The translations under genes and the position numbers were made by a program. From positions 1 to 15,640 of the forward strand of contig JBBKWQ010000062.1 of NCBI GenBank assembly GCA_037969115.1: DNA of 15,640 bases, in the 5' to 3' direction. This document shows, one piece after another, positions 6,890-13,410 of the stretch; within the stretch, counting starts at the first letter, position 1, and every line of letters begins with the position of its first letter. The stretch comes from JBBKWQ01 sp037969115 (GTDB lineage: Bacteria; Actinomycetota; Acidimicrobiia; Acidimicrobiales; Ilumatobacteraceae). The notes below the pieces were generated by a model that was given only the letters and a program-made list of their open reading frames with translations, did not search any database and was not told the DNA's origin.

Positions 6890-7279
6890 ATGGCACTCGA
6901 TCTGCAACACCTCGGTGACAGCGTCCTCCAGTTCCTCCGTGACCGACATCTCGCCACGCTCACCACGCAGCGGTCCGACGGTTCACCCCACGTCGTGCCC
7001 GTCGGGTTCGGCTACGACGACGACGCGCACGTGGTGCGCATCATCACGTTCGCCGGTTCGCAGAAGGCTCGCAATGCCGAGCGGGGCGGCCGAGCCGCCG
7101 TCAGTCAGGTCGACGGAGGACGGTGGCTCACCCTCGAGGGTCCGGTTCGCCTCGTCACCGAACGCGAGGGCGTCGAGGCCGCGGTCGCCGCCTATGCCGA
7201 GCGCTATCGCCAGCCGAGCAAACGACCCGATCGGGTGGCGCTCGAGATCCAGGTCGACCGGGTGATGGGCCGGGCATGA
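6890..7279 (+). CDS. F420-dependent biliverdin-reductase-like split-barrel protein (Rv2074 type)
   Basis: A 129-residue PPOX-class protein that closely follows, as I recall it, the pattern of Mycobacterium tuberculosis Rv2074, an F420H2-dependent biliverdin reductase. Matching segments are FLRDRHLATLTTQRSDGSPHVVPVGF near the N-terminus, the ITFAGSQKARNAERGG loop expected to hold the deazaflavin, SQVDGGRWLTLEG, and the C-terminal AERYRQPSKRPDRVALEIQVDRVMG. The protein is probably a cytoplasmic homodimer using reduced F420; the true substrate may be biliverdin or another tetrapyrrole or enone. Its stop overlaps the start of the DUF3052 gene (ATGA at 7276-7279), so the two are co-translated. The start is set by family homology and by the nearby -10-like box. 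A much longer open frame running upstream through the cyclase gene is an antisense shadow. Confidence 0.88.
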   Translation: MALDLQHLGDSVLQFLRDRHLATLTTQRSDGSPHVVPVGFGYDDDAHVVRIITFAGSQKARNAERGGRAAVSQVDGGRWLTLEGPVRLVTEREGVEAAVAAYAERYRQPSKRPDRVALEIQVDRVMGRA

Positions 7280-7697
7280 CTCCTCAATCGTCGGCCGGCT
7301 ACTCGGGAACGCCACTTCCCAAGAAGTTGGGGGGATCAAGGACGGCACGAGATTCGCCGTCCGTCATGCCCCCGACGATTTCGCCGACACGCTCGGAGAC
7401 CTCCCGCCGGAAGCCGACCAACGCCGCCAGGTGCGGCCCGGGCTCGACGTGGTGCTCGCTTTCTTCACCTCGCGATCGAAGATGCGGTCGGCCTGGCCGG
7501 CGCTGACTCGCGCTGCCGAGCCACACGGCACGGTCTGGATCGCATGGCCGAAACGGGCCAGTGGTGTTGCCACCGACATCACCGAGGACGTGCTGCGTGA
7601 CGAGCTGTTGCCGACCGGCTGGGTCGACAACAAGGTCTGTGCGATCGACGAGACGTGGAGCGGCCTCCGCTTCGCCTTGCGCCGCGAACTGCGGTGA
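7276..7697 (+). pseudogene. DUF3052 family protein, frameshifted at a G6 run
   Basis: The gene opens with ATG 7276 overlapping the previous stop, encoding MTPQSSAGYSGTPLPKKLG, the conserved N-terminus of the short DUF3052 family (GYSGTPL..KLGIK). At 7329-7334 there are six Gs and the frame is lost. The rest of the family sequence continues in another frame from ATC 7335 (IKDGTRFAVRHAPDDF...) through GLDVVLAFFTSR, TVWIAWPKRASGVATDITED, VDNKVCAIDETWSGLRF to TGA 7695-7697. Four or seven Gs would restore one frame, giving about 140 residues. In the original frame translation would run to 7506 with unrelated sequence. The downstream frame has no good start before GTG 7431, which is already inside the domain. 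The cause may be a sequencing error, a real mutation, a variable tract, or -1 ribosomal slippage. The family's function is unknown. Confidence 0.85.
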
Positions 7698-7719
7698 CCG
7701 GTCGACGTGTCGAACCGGT
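7697..7719. terminator. Bidirectional terminator hairpin between DUF3052 and Fpg/Nei genes
   Basis: ACCGGT-CGAC (7697-7706) pairs with GTCG-(A)-ACCGGT (7709-7719), a 10-bp stem with one bulged A and a very short loop. It fills the 21-bp gap between two convergent genes and touches both stop codons. There is no long U-tract, as is common for actinobacterial terminators. Confidence 0.5.
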
Positions 7720-8600
7720 TACTCGAACTCGTCGCGGCGCCACGGGAGATCCGACAGGAACTTGACGGCGGCCGGATGAGGGTCCATCGCCGGTGTGTCG
7801 TCGTGGCGGCGACGATCGAGACGGACCTGGCAGGTCGGGCACCAGTACAGATTTCGCTTGTGGCGCCCCATGGCTCCGCACTCGATCGAGTCGTGACAGC
7901 GCGGGCATGCCTGACCGTTGCGTCCGAAAACCGACAGTTTCGGCGCCGGCGGGCGGTGGCCGTAGATGGTGCGTCCCCGCGTCGCCGTGCGCAGGAACCT
8001 GGCGGCCGAGTGAGCGACGAGGAGGGCGTCGTGATGTGTCAGGTCGCCGACGTGCGCCCACGGGCTGAGTTCGGCCTCCCACAGGATCTCGCTGCGGTAC
8101 ACATTGCCGATCCCGCGCATCACGTGCTCGTCGAGCAACACGTCGCGGAGCCGCGCCTCCGGATCTTGATACGACATCAACAAGTTGACGGCGACGTTGA
8201 GATCGGCCGTCGGCGTACCCAGATCGGGCCCCAGTCGTCCGAACCCCGGATGGCGGTCACGGTTGGGTGATCGATAGGTCTCGACCGTCGGCGAGTTGAA
8301 ACACACGGCGACCCAGTCATCGGTCTGGACCGCCGCCCGCAGTTCGCGTTGCGAACGACGCCACCGGGCACCGTGGCGGTACACGTGCCAACACGCGTTC
8401 TTCCTCATGCTCGTATCGAGGATGATCCCGTCGTCGAATGTGATCTCGACGTGTCGGCCGCGCGACCCGACGTGCTCGATGAGACGGCCGGCGTGCGGCG
8501 TCGGGCCGATCAGATTCGGTGCGTCGAACCGCCACAGTGGAGCGCCGACCAACGCCGTGCGCAACGCACTCGCGGCCCGAATCGTGTCCCCGTCCAACAT
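7719..8600 (-). CDS. Fpg/Nei-family DNA glycosylase homologue with altered catalytic N-terminus
   Basis: A 293-residue protein of the Fpg/Nei (endonuclease VIII-like) family. The overall fold signals are clear: DGDTIRAASALRTALVG at the N-terminus, the W(H)VYR..ARWRR segment, PGFGRLGPDL, the H2TH region ending GIGNVYRSEILW, and a C-terminal zinc finger (CPRC...CPTC) with the YWCPTC hairpin. Family enzymes begin Met-Pro-Glu; the mature N-terminal Pro is the Schiff-base nucleophile and Glu3 is catalytic. Here the start reads Met-Leu-Asp. The usual catalytic Lys of the Arg-Gly-Lys-His motif is Arg49 (SRGRHVE). It may therefore bind damaged DNA without cutting it, or use other chemistry. No in-frame start exists just upstream (the codons preceding ATG 8600 are AGG, TCG, CGG, TAT), so a mis-called start is unlikely to explain the change. 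A TACTAT -10-like box lies 9 nt upstream. Confidence 0.9.
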   Translation of the reverse strand: MLDGDTIRAASALRTALVGAPLWRFDAPNLIGPTPHAGRLIEHVGSRGRHVEITFDDGIILDTSMRKNACWHVYRHGARWRRSQRELRAAVQTDDWVAVCFNSPTVETYRSPNRDRHPGFGRLGPDLGTPTADLNVAVNLLMSYQDPEARLRDVLLDEHVMRGIGNVYRSEILWEAELSPWAHVGDLTHHDALLVAHSAARFLRTATRGRTIYGHRPPAPKLSVFGRNGQACPRCHDSIECGAMGRHKRNLYWCPTCQVRLDRRRHDDTPAMDPHPAAVKFLSDLPWRRDEFE

Positions 8601-8609
8601 CCTCGACCG

Positions 8610-8615
8610 ATAGTA
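8610..8615 (-). promoter_or_regulatory. Candidate -10 box of the Fpg/Nei-family gene
   Basis: On the minus strand TACTAT ends 9 nt before ATG 8600, so the transcript leader would be only about 2-3 nt. The GAGG touching the ATG is too close to act as a ribosome-binding site, consistent with near-leaderless translation. No good -35 box is seen. Confidence 0.4.
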
Positions 8616-8657
8616 CGACGCTGCGCGCGGCCAGTGGTGGCATCACGCGTTATCAGT

Positions 8658-8678
8658 GACAATTGTCGCCACGGCGAC
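8658..8678. terminator. Overlapping palindromes downstream of the Nudix-like gene
   Basis: GACAATTGTC (8658-8667) is a perfect palindrome. It overlaps GTCGCC-AC-GGCGAC (8665-8678), a perfect short hairpin. Read on the minus strand, the GC-rich hairpin comes first and is followed by AATTGT, so it could terminate the Nudix-like transcript. The AATTGT-centred palindrome could instead be an operator for the Fpg/Nei gene about 60 bp further on. Confidence 0.35.
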
Positions 8679-8695
8679 GCGCGCGATCGGGTGAT

Positions 8696-9241
8696 CTACG
8701 GAAGTTGGCCGACGTGGGCGAGCGCCAGACGGATCAGGCGGTCGTGTCCGCTCGTCATCTGCTCGCGAACCTGAGCGCTCACGGCCTCGTCGGGCGTGAA
8801 CCAGGTGAGATCGAGCGCTTCTTGGGTCGGCTCGCACTCGCCGTCGACTGGCACGACGTACGCCAGGCTCACGGCGTGGTGGCGAGGGTCGTAGAATCCA
8901 CTGCGATCGGGGTCGGGGAAGTACTCGATCACGGTGAACGGCGTCGGGCTGACCGGAATCTGCGGCAACGCGAACGGTCCCAGATCCTTCTCGAGATGCC
9001 GCAACAGGGCATCACGAACGCGCTCGCCGAACAGCACCCGCCCGGTGACAGCCATGCGGCTGATCGTTCCATCGGCCGCCACCCGCAGGAGGAGGCCGAC
9101 TTCCGTGACGTTTCCCGACGAGTCGATCCGTACAGGGACGGCGTCGACGTAGACGATCGGCACTTGAGCCCTGATGAGCTCCATGGCGTCGGGCGAGAGC
9201 CATCCGGTGGCGGTGGCGGTGTCGAAGTCGATGTCACTCAC
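8696..9241 (-). CDS. DUF4916 / Nudix-like protein with degenerate Nudix box
   Basis: A 181-residue protein (from GTG 9241) of the actinobacterial DUF4916 group within the Nudix fold. Recognisable segments are TGWLSPDAMELIRAQVPIVYVDAVPVR, VGLLLRVAADG, the VTGRVLFGERVRDALLRHLEKDLGP helix, FTVIEYFPDP, DPRHHAVSLAYVVPV, and ALDLTWFTPDEA. The Nudix box REUxEExG is read here as Arg-His-Leu-Glu-Lys-Asp-Leu-Gly, so the paired metal-binding glutamates are replaced by Lys and Asp. Hydrolase activity is therefore uncertain. GTG 9241 is chosen because GGAGA lies about 10 nt upstream; GTG 9259 is an alternative adding 6 residues. It is on the same strand as the Fpg/Nei gene, 95 bp upstream of it, and divergent from mftE. 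If active, it would act on a nucleoside diphosphate-linked substrate. Confidence 0.8.
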   Translation of the reverse strand: MSDIDFDTATATGWLSPDAMELIRAQVPIVYVDAVPVRIDSSGNVTEVGLLLRVAADGTISRMAVTGRVLFGERVRDALLRHLEKDLGPFALPQIPVSPTPFTVIEYFPDPDRSGFYDPRHHAVSLAYVVPVDGECEPTQEALDLTWFTPDEAVSAQVREQMTSGHDRLIRLALAHVGQLP

Positions 9242-9338
9242 AGTGCAGTATTCTCCCACGTCGGCACCGCCGCGACATCGTTCGAGGCGCGTTGGCGGTC
9301 CGACTCGGCGAGGCGGGCGCCGATGACGGCCGCGCGGG

Positions 9339-9344
9339 TAACGT
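9339..9344 (+). promoter_or_regulatory. Candidate -10 box of the mftE operon (leaderless)
   Basis: TAACGT ends 7 nt before GTG 9352, placing the transcript start at or next to the start codon. No Shine-Dalgarno sequence is present before the GTG. The -35 region is not recognisable. Confidence 0.4.
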
Positions 9345-9351
9345 CTGATCG

Positions 9352-10029
9352 GTGAATCCAGGGGACGCCGACGCCGTACCAGAACTGGCGACGATGCCCT
9401 GGACCCAGATCGATCGCCCCGTCGTGGTCGTTCCGGTCGGGTCGTGCGAACAGCACGGGCCGCACCTCCCCGGCTCGACTGACACGATCATCGCCACGGC
9501 GCTCGCCCGCCGTCTGGTGTCGCAACGAGGCGACGCCGTACTCGCACCGGCGATCGCCGTCAGCGCCAGCGGTGAACACGCAGGATTCGCCGGCACGCTG
9601 TCGATCGGCCTCGACGTGATGGAGCGGCTGGTGATCGAAATCGTGCGTTCGGCCGACTGGTCGGCCGGCGTCGTGCTCGTCAACGGTCACGGCGGCAACA
9701 AAGCCGCGATCGACCGGGCGGTCGGGCTCCTCGACAGCGAGGGCAGAGCAGTGCTCTCGTGGTGGCCGGTCGTGACCGACGGCGATCCACACGCCGGGCG
9801 CACGGAAACATCGATCATGTTGGCCATCGAACCCGAGCTGGTCGATCTGGACCGCGCGGTCGTCGGCCCGGTTCCGCCGATTGCCGACTTGATGCGCTAC
9901 GGCGTCCGGTCACTCAGTCGATCGGGTGTGCTCGGCGATCCGACGGAGGCATCGGCCGAGCAGGGCCAGGTCATCCTCGATTCGCTCGCTGAGCACCTCG
10001 TGTCGACGGTTTCGGCGTGGCTGCCCTGA
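9352..10029 (+). CDS. mftE: Mycofactocin precursor peptidase (creatininase family)
   Basis: A 225-residue metallopeptidase of the creatininase family that matches the mycofactocin subgroup. In that pathway MftE removes the modified C-terminal Val-Tyr of MftA after the radical SAM steps by MftC, releasing AHDP. The metal-site motifs are intact: GSCEQHGPHLPGSTD (Glu33, His35, Asp44), NGHGGN (His113) and GRTETS (Glu152). ASGEHAGFAGTLSIG and GVLGDPTEAS are also typical of the family. GTG 9352 is chosen over ATG 9394 because TAACGT lies 7 nt upstream and the N-terminal residues fit the family. Its last 13 bases overlap the start of mftF. No mftA, mftB, mftC or mftD lies beside it; the upstream neighbour runs the other way. 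A general creatininase-like amidohydrolase is the alternative, made unlikely by the adjacent mftF. Confidence 0.85.
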   Translation: MNPGDADAVPELATMPWTQIDRPVVVVPVGSCEQHGPHLPGSTDTIIATALARRLVSQRGDAVLAPAIAVSASGEHAGFAGTLSIGLDVMERLVIEIVRSADWSAGVVLVNGHGGNKAAIDRAVGLLDSEGRAVLSWWPVVTDGDPHAGRTETSIMLAIEPELVDLDRAVVGPVPPIADLMRYGVRSLSRSGVLGDPTEASAEQGQVILDSLAEHLVSTVSAWLP

Positions 10030-11348
10030 CTTCGTACGTGATCGATCATTCGGTCGAACGGCACGGCAACGTGGTCGTCGGTGGCTCCCCGTCGAGACTG
10101 TTCAGGTTGTCCACTGCGGGCGCTGCAGCGTTCGAACGAATCGTCAGTGGTACACCGACCGGCACCTCACGGCTGCTCGAACGGTTCATCGATGCCGGCG
10201 TCGTGCATCCTGTACCGTCGTCGGGCGCCTACACGACCGACGACATCACCGTCGTCGTGCCGACCCTCGGCGAGCCGAGGCACGTGCCACCGGGTGCGAT
10301 CGTCGTCGATGACGGGTCGATGCCACCGGTGAGTCGCGCGAGCATCAGGCTTCCGACCAACCAAGGCCCCGCCGCGGCCCGGATGGCCGGACTGTCGCGC
10401 GTGACGACCCCTCTCGTCGCCTTCGTCGACGCCGATGTCGCGCTGCCCGAAGGTGCGCTCGAGCTCCTCGCGGCACACTTCACCGACGAACGGGTCGGAC
10501 TCGTCGCACCACGCGTGCGCGGGCGGCCCGGCTCCTCGTGGTTCGAGCGCTACGACAGCGAACACTCCCCCCTCGACCTGGGCGGCGAGCCCGCACGAAT
10601 CAGTGCCGGAACCCGAGTCAGCTACGTGCCGGCCGCCGCGATCTTGGTTCGGGTCGACGCAATTCGGGCGATCGGTGGATTCGACACCGCATTGCGGTAC
10701 GGCGAGGACGTCGACCTCGTGTGGCGTCTCGACGAAGCCGGGTGGCGCTGCCGGTACGACCCTCGAATCATCGCGCTGCACGACGCGAGACCCACATGGC
10801 AGGCATGGGTCGCACAGCGAATCGGATACGGCTCCTCGGCAGCAGCTCTGGCGAAACGGCACCCCGGAGCGTTGGCACCGGCCCGCATGAACGGATGGAC
10901 TGCGGCGACCTGGGGTCTGCTCACAATTGGGCATCCCGTCGCCGGGCTGGCGGTCGGTGCCGGAAGTACGGCGGCGTTGACCGTCAAGCTGCGCGACGTG
11001 CCACCGACGGCATCGATCAAGATCGCCGGGCTCGGCACCCTCATGGCGGGACGAAACCTGCTCGAAGCCGTCCGCCGCGTGTGGTGGCCGATTATTGCCC
11101 TCGCGGCGCTCTGTTCCAGCCGCGCCCGCTGGATTGCGCTCGCCGCGGCCGTCGATGCCGGACACCCGATCAAAATCGCCGACGACGCAGCGTACGGAAT
11201 CGGGGTGTGGAGGGGAATGTGGCGCGACCGAACGCTCGAACCTCTGAGACCCGACATCACCTCATGGCCGCCGAGACCGGGAGTCCGCGGTCGCGTCCGG
11301 ACCCTCGCGGCCAAGTTGATCGGCCGGGCCGATACCGTCTCGGCGTGA
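10017..11348 (+). CDS. mftF: Mycofactocin glycosyltransferase (GT2)
   Basis: A 443-residue family 2 glycosyltransferase matching MftF, which adds an oligo-beta-1,4-glucose chain to pre-mycofactocin from NDP-glucose. Residues 1-70 are the MftF-specific N-terminal segment (NVVVGGSPSRLFRLS, GVVHPVP). The GT2 domain begins at ITVVVPTLGEP, with VVDDGS (96-101), the DxD motif Asp138-Ala-Asp140, and the catalytic GEDVDLVWRLDEAGWRCRYDP region (Glu230-Asp231). The C-terminal part, with AQRIGYGSSAAALAKRH and several hydrophobic segments (about 290-380), suggests membrane association. It starts with GTG inside the end of mftE and ends in a 4-base GTGA overlap with the racemase-like gene, so all three are coupled. 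The sugar is not fixed by the sequence. Confidence 0.88.
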   Translation: MAALTSYVIDHSVERHGNVVVGGSPSRLFRLSTAGAAAFERIVSGTPTGTSRLLERFIDAGVVHPVPSSGAYTTDDITVVVPTLGEPRHVPPGAIVVDDGSMPPVSRASIRLPTNQGPAAARMAGLSRVTTPLVAFVDADVALPEGALELLAAHFTDERVGLVAPRVRGRPGSSWFERYDSEHSPLDLGGEPARISAGTRVSYVPAAAILVRVDAIRAIGGFDTALRYGEDVDLVWRLDEAGWRCRYDPRIIALHDARPTWQAWVAQRIGYGSSAAALAKRHPGALAPARMNGWTAATWGLLTIGHPVAGLAVGAGSTAALTVKLRDVPPTASIKIAGLGTLMAGRNLLEAVRRVWWPIIALAALCSSRARWIALAAAVDAGHPIKIADDAAYGIGVWRGMWRDRTLEPLRPDITSWPPRPGVRGRVRTLAAKLIGRADTVSA

Positions 11349-12274
11349 CGATACGTCTCACAGTCGACACCACTCGTTGGGAAGCGCACGTCAACGACAT
11401 CGTCGGCGCCACACCCGGACTCGTGCCGGTCGTGAAAGGCAACGGATACGGCTTCGGACGTGTAGCACTCGCCCGTCGAGCCGCAGCGCTGTCCGACACG
11501 ATCGCCATTGGCACCGTTCACGAATTGTCGGGACTCGACCTGTCCGACGATGACGCTCCTGCCGTGGTGGTCCTCACCCCGACGCTGACGCCGCCCGCCA
11601 CCGACTCCGTGATCCTCACAGTCGGGTCGACCGAACACCTCGATGCGCTCGACGAATGGCGCGGCCGCGTCATCGTGAAGCTGTTGTCGCCGATGCGTCG
11701 GTACGGCGGCGACGTCTCGCTCGTCGCCGATGCACGCGCTCGCGGGTTCGACGTGGCCGGTGTATCGCTCCACCTGCCGTTGGAGGGTTCGGCGAAGGAA
11801 CGCGGAGCGTTCGTACAGTCGGTCCTCCCCATGGTCGACACATCCCTCACGGTGTGGCTCAGCCACCTCGAGTCGGCCGCCTACGCAGGGCTGCCGAACA
11901 CGCATCGGTATCGGCTCCGTCTCGGAACGTCGCTCTGGCACGGCGACAAGTCGATGCTGCACCTCGAGGCTGACGTGCTCGATTCCCGTGTCGTACGATC
12001 GGGTGATCCAGCCGGCTATCAGCAGGCGAGGACGGCGGACGACGGCACCATGGTCATGATCGGCGCGGGCACGGCGAACGGCATCCACCTGCTCGATCGC
12101 GGCCTCAGCCCGTTCCACTTCGAGCAACGCCGACTCACGCTCCACGAGCCGCCACACATGCACACCTCCATGGCGTTCGTGCCGGCTGCCGAATCGAGCC
12201 CCGGCGTCGGCGCCTGGGTCGACGTACAGCAGCCGCTCATCACCACCACGGTCGACGAGTTCCGATGGAACTGA
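11345..12274 (+). CDS. Alanine-racemase-like PLP enzyme (short form)
   Basis: A 309-residue fold-type III PLP protein. VPVVKGNGYGFGR near the N-terminus is the alanine-racemase PLP motif, with Lys31 as the Schiff-base lysine. The barrel continues through WLSHLESAAYAGLPNTHRYRLRLG. The C-terminal domain is shorter than in classical Alr (about 370 residues). By spacing, Tyr225 (GDPAGYQQ) matches the catalytic Tyr of Geobacillus Alr, GAGTANG takes the place of GYADG, and HEPPHMHTSM lies near the equivalent of the conserved Met. It may racemise an amino acid other than alanine, or bind PLP for another reaction. It begins with GTG overlapping the mftF stop by 4 bases and overlaps the next gene by 10 bases, so it is part of the mft operon. 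This is not a standard mycofactocin component. A housekeeping alr elsewhere in the genome seems likely. Confidence 0.8.
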   Translation: MTIRLTVDTTRWEAHVNDIVGATPGLVPVVKGNGYGFGRVALARRAAALSDTIAIGTVHELSGLDLSDDDAPAVVVLTPTLTPPATDSVILTVGSTEHLDALDEWRGRVIVKLLSPMRRYGGDVSLVADARARGFDVAGVSLHLPLEGSAKERGAFVQSVLPMVDTSLTVWLSHLESAAYAGLPNTHRYRLRLGTSLWHGDKSMLHLEADVLDSRVVRSGDPAGYQQARTADDGTMVMIGAGTANGIHLLDRGLSPFHFEQRRLTLHEPPHMHTSMAFVPAAESSPGVGAWVDVQQPLITTTVDEFRWN

Positions 12275-13377
12275 GCTCTCGCCGCCCCGGACCCGACGTC
12301 GTGCGTGCCCTCGCACTCATCGGCGTCGTCGTCATGAACTACCACGGCTATCTCATCCAGCGCGGAGCGACGAGCGTCGGCGACTGGAAGTACGACCTCT
12401 TCGAGCCGTGGACAGGCCCGTTGTCAACCCGTTTTGCGGCGACGTTCGTGCTCGTGGCCGGCGTGGGCGTCACGCTCATGACGAAGTCGGCCCGGGGTGA
12501 TCGTCTGAAGACAGCAGAACTTCGCCTGGTCCTGCTGAGCCGCGGCGCCCTGCTGTATGTGGTGGGCATCGTGTTCAACCAGATGTGGCCCGGCTCGATC
12601 CTGCCGTACTACGGCGTTCTGTTCGCCTGTGCAGCCGGCCTGTTCACCCTCCGCAGTCGCACGATCTGCGCCATCGGAGCAGCCGCTGTGCTCGCCGCCT
12701 GGGCGATCCAATGGTGGGCGTACGACACCAGACTCGACGGGGGCGACACCACGTGGCTGTTCAACCCACCGAAATGGTCGCCGAGCGATCTCGTGTTCGG
12801 CATGTTCGTGAACGGCACGCACCCGATCCTGCCGTGGCTCGCGTTCTTCTGCTTGGGCATCGTGGTCGGCCGTCAGATCGGCAAACCGAACTGGCGAGTC
12901 CCAGTGCTCGCCGTCGGCGCCGGGTTGTTCACGGCCAGCGCCCTGATCGACCGCCTCGTCAGCGGGGCGAGGGCCGACACGCTGTTCAACAACAACCCGT
13001 TCGACCGAGGGGTGGTGTATGTCGCCAGCGCCCTCGGTACGGCACTCGTCGCGTTCGCCGCGATCGGTTGGCTGGCCGATCGCTACGCCGAGAGCCGACC
13101 GGTCGACGCACTCCAACGCGCCGGCCAGATGTCATTGACCCTGTATCTGCTCCATGCGTTCGTGTTCGAGTTCGCGGTCGACCAGTTCGCCTTGGTCGAA
13201 CCTGCCGGCCTCGGCAGAACGCTGACGTTCGCAGGCATCTATTGGGTCATTGCTCTCGCCGGCGCAGTGGCCTGGAGTCGCGCCTACGGACGCGGCCCCG
13301 CCGAACAGGTGTATCGCGCCCTCACGTCGTGGCCAAAGGTCCTCTTCCGCCCAGGTGAACGAACGGCTTCGACCTGA
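12265..13377 (+). CDS. YeiB/DUF418-type multipass membrane protein (acyltransferase-like)
   Basis: A 370-residue integral membrane protein with about nine or ten hydrophobic helices. The N-terminus RPGPDVVRALALIGVVVMNYHGY resembles the first helix of the heparan-alpha-glucosaminide N-acetyltransferase/DUF1624 and YeiB groups (R..D..R..A..G...MN). The C-terminal RAGQMSLTLYLLHAFVFE and YWVIALAGAVAWSRAYGRGPAEQVYRALT match the DUF418 pattern. Such proteins are thought to move or attach acyl groups at the membrane, but few have been tested. ATG 12265 lies 10 bases inside the racemase-like gene, so it is the last cistron of the mftE-mftF operon. In that context it might acylate or export a glycosylated product; this is inference. 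The gene is convergent with the metallopeptidase gene, 33 bases apart. Confidence 0.8.
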   Translation: MELSSRRPGPDVVRALALIGVVVMNYHGYLIQRGATSVGDWKYDLFEPWTGPLSTRFAATFVLVAGVGVTLMTKSARGDRLKTAELRLVLLSRGALLYVVGIVFNQMWPGSILPYYGVLFACAAGLFTLRSRTICAIGAAAVLAAWAIQWWAYDTRLDGGDTTWLFNPPKWSPSDLVFGMFVNGTHPILPWLAFFCLGIVVGRQIGKPNWRVPVLAVGAGLFTASALIDRLVSGARADTLFNNNPFDRGVVYVASALGTALVAFAAIGWLADRYAESRPVDALQRAGQMSLTLYLLHAFVFEFAVDQFALVEPAGLGRTLTFAGIYWVIALAGAVAWSRAYGRGPAEQVYRALTSWPKVLFRPGERTAST

Positions 13378-13410
13378 CCGCTTGCCATGACCGCCGTGCG
13401 ACGTCGGCGA

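Noticed and set aside
9242..9351. Search for a small mftA-like precursor upstream of mftE
   Set aside because: No short frame ending in a Cys-Gly-Val-Tyr-like tail was seen on the plus strand in this spacer.
10622..12316. Minus-strand open frame of over 500 codons opposite mftF and the racemase-like gene
   Set aside because: The translation shows no family motif and is rich in Arg, Ser and His, typical of the antisense of GC-rich genes. The plus-strand genes have clear motifs and overlapping starts and stops.
13378..13410. Terminator between the YeiB-type and metallopeptidase genes
   Set aside because: Only a 4-bp GCCG/CGGC pairing is visible, too weak to support a call.
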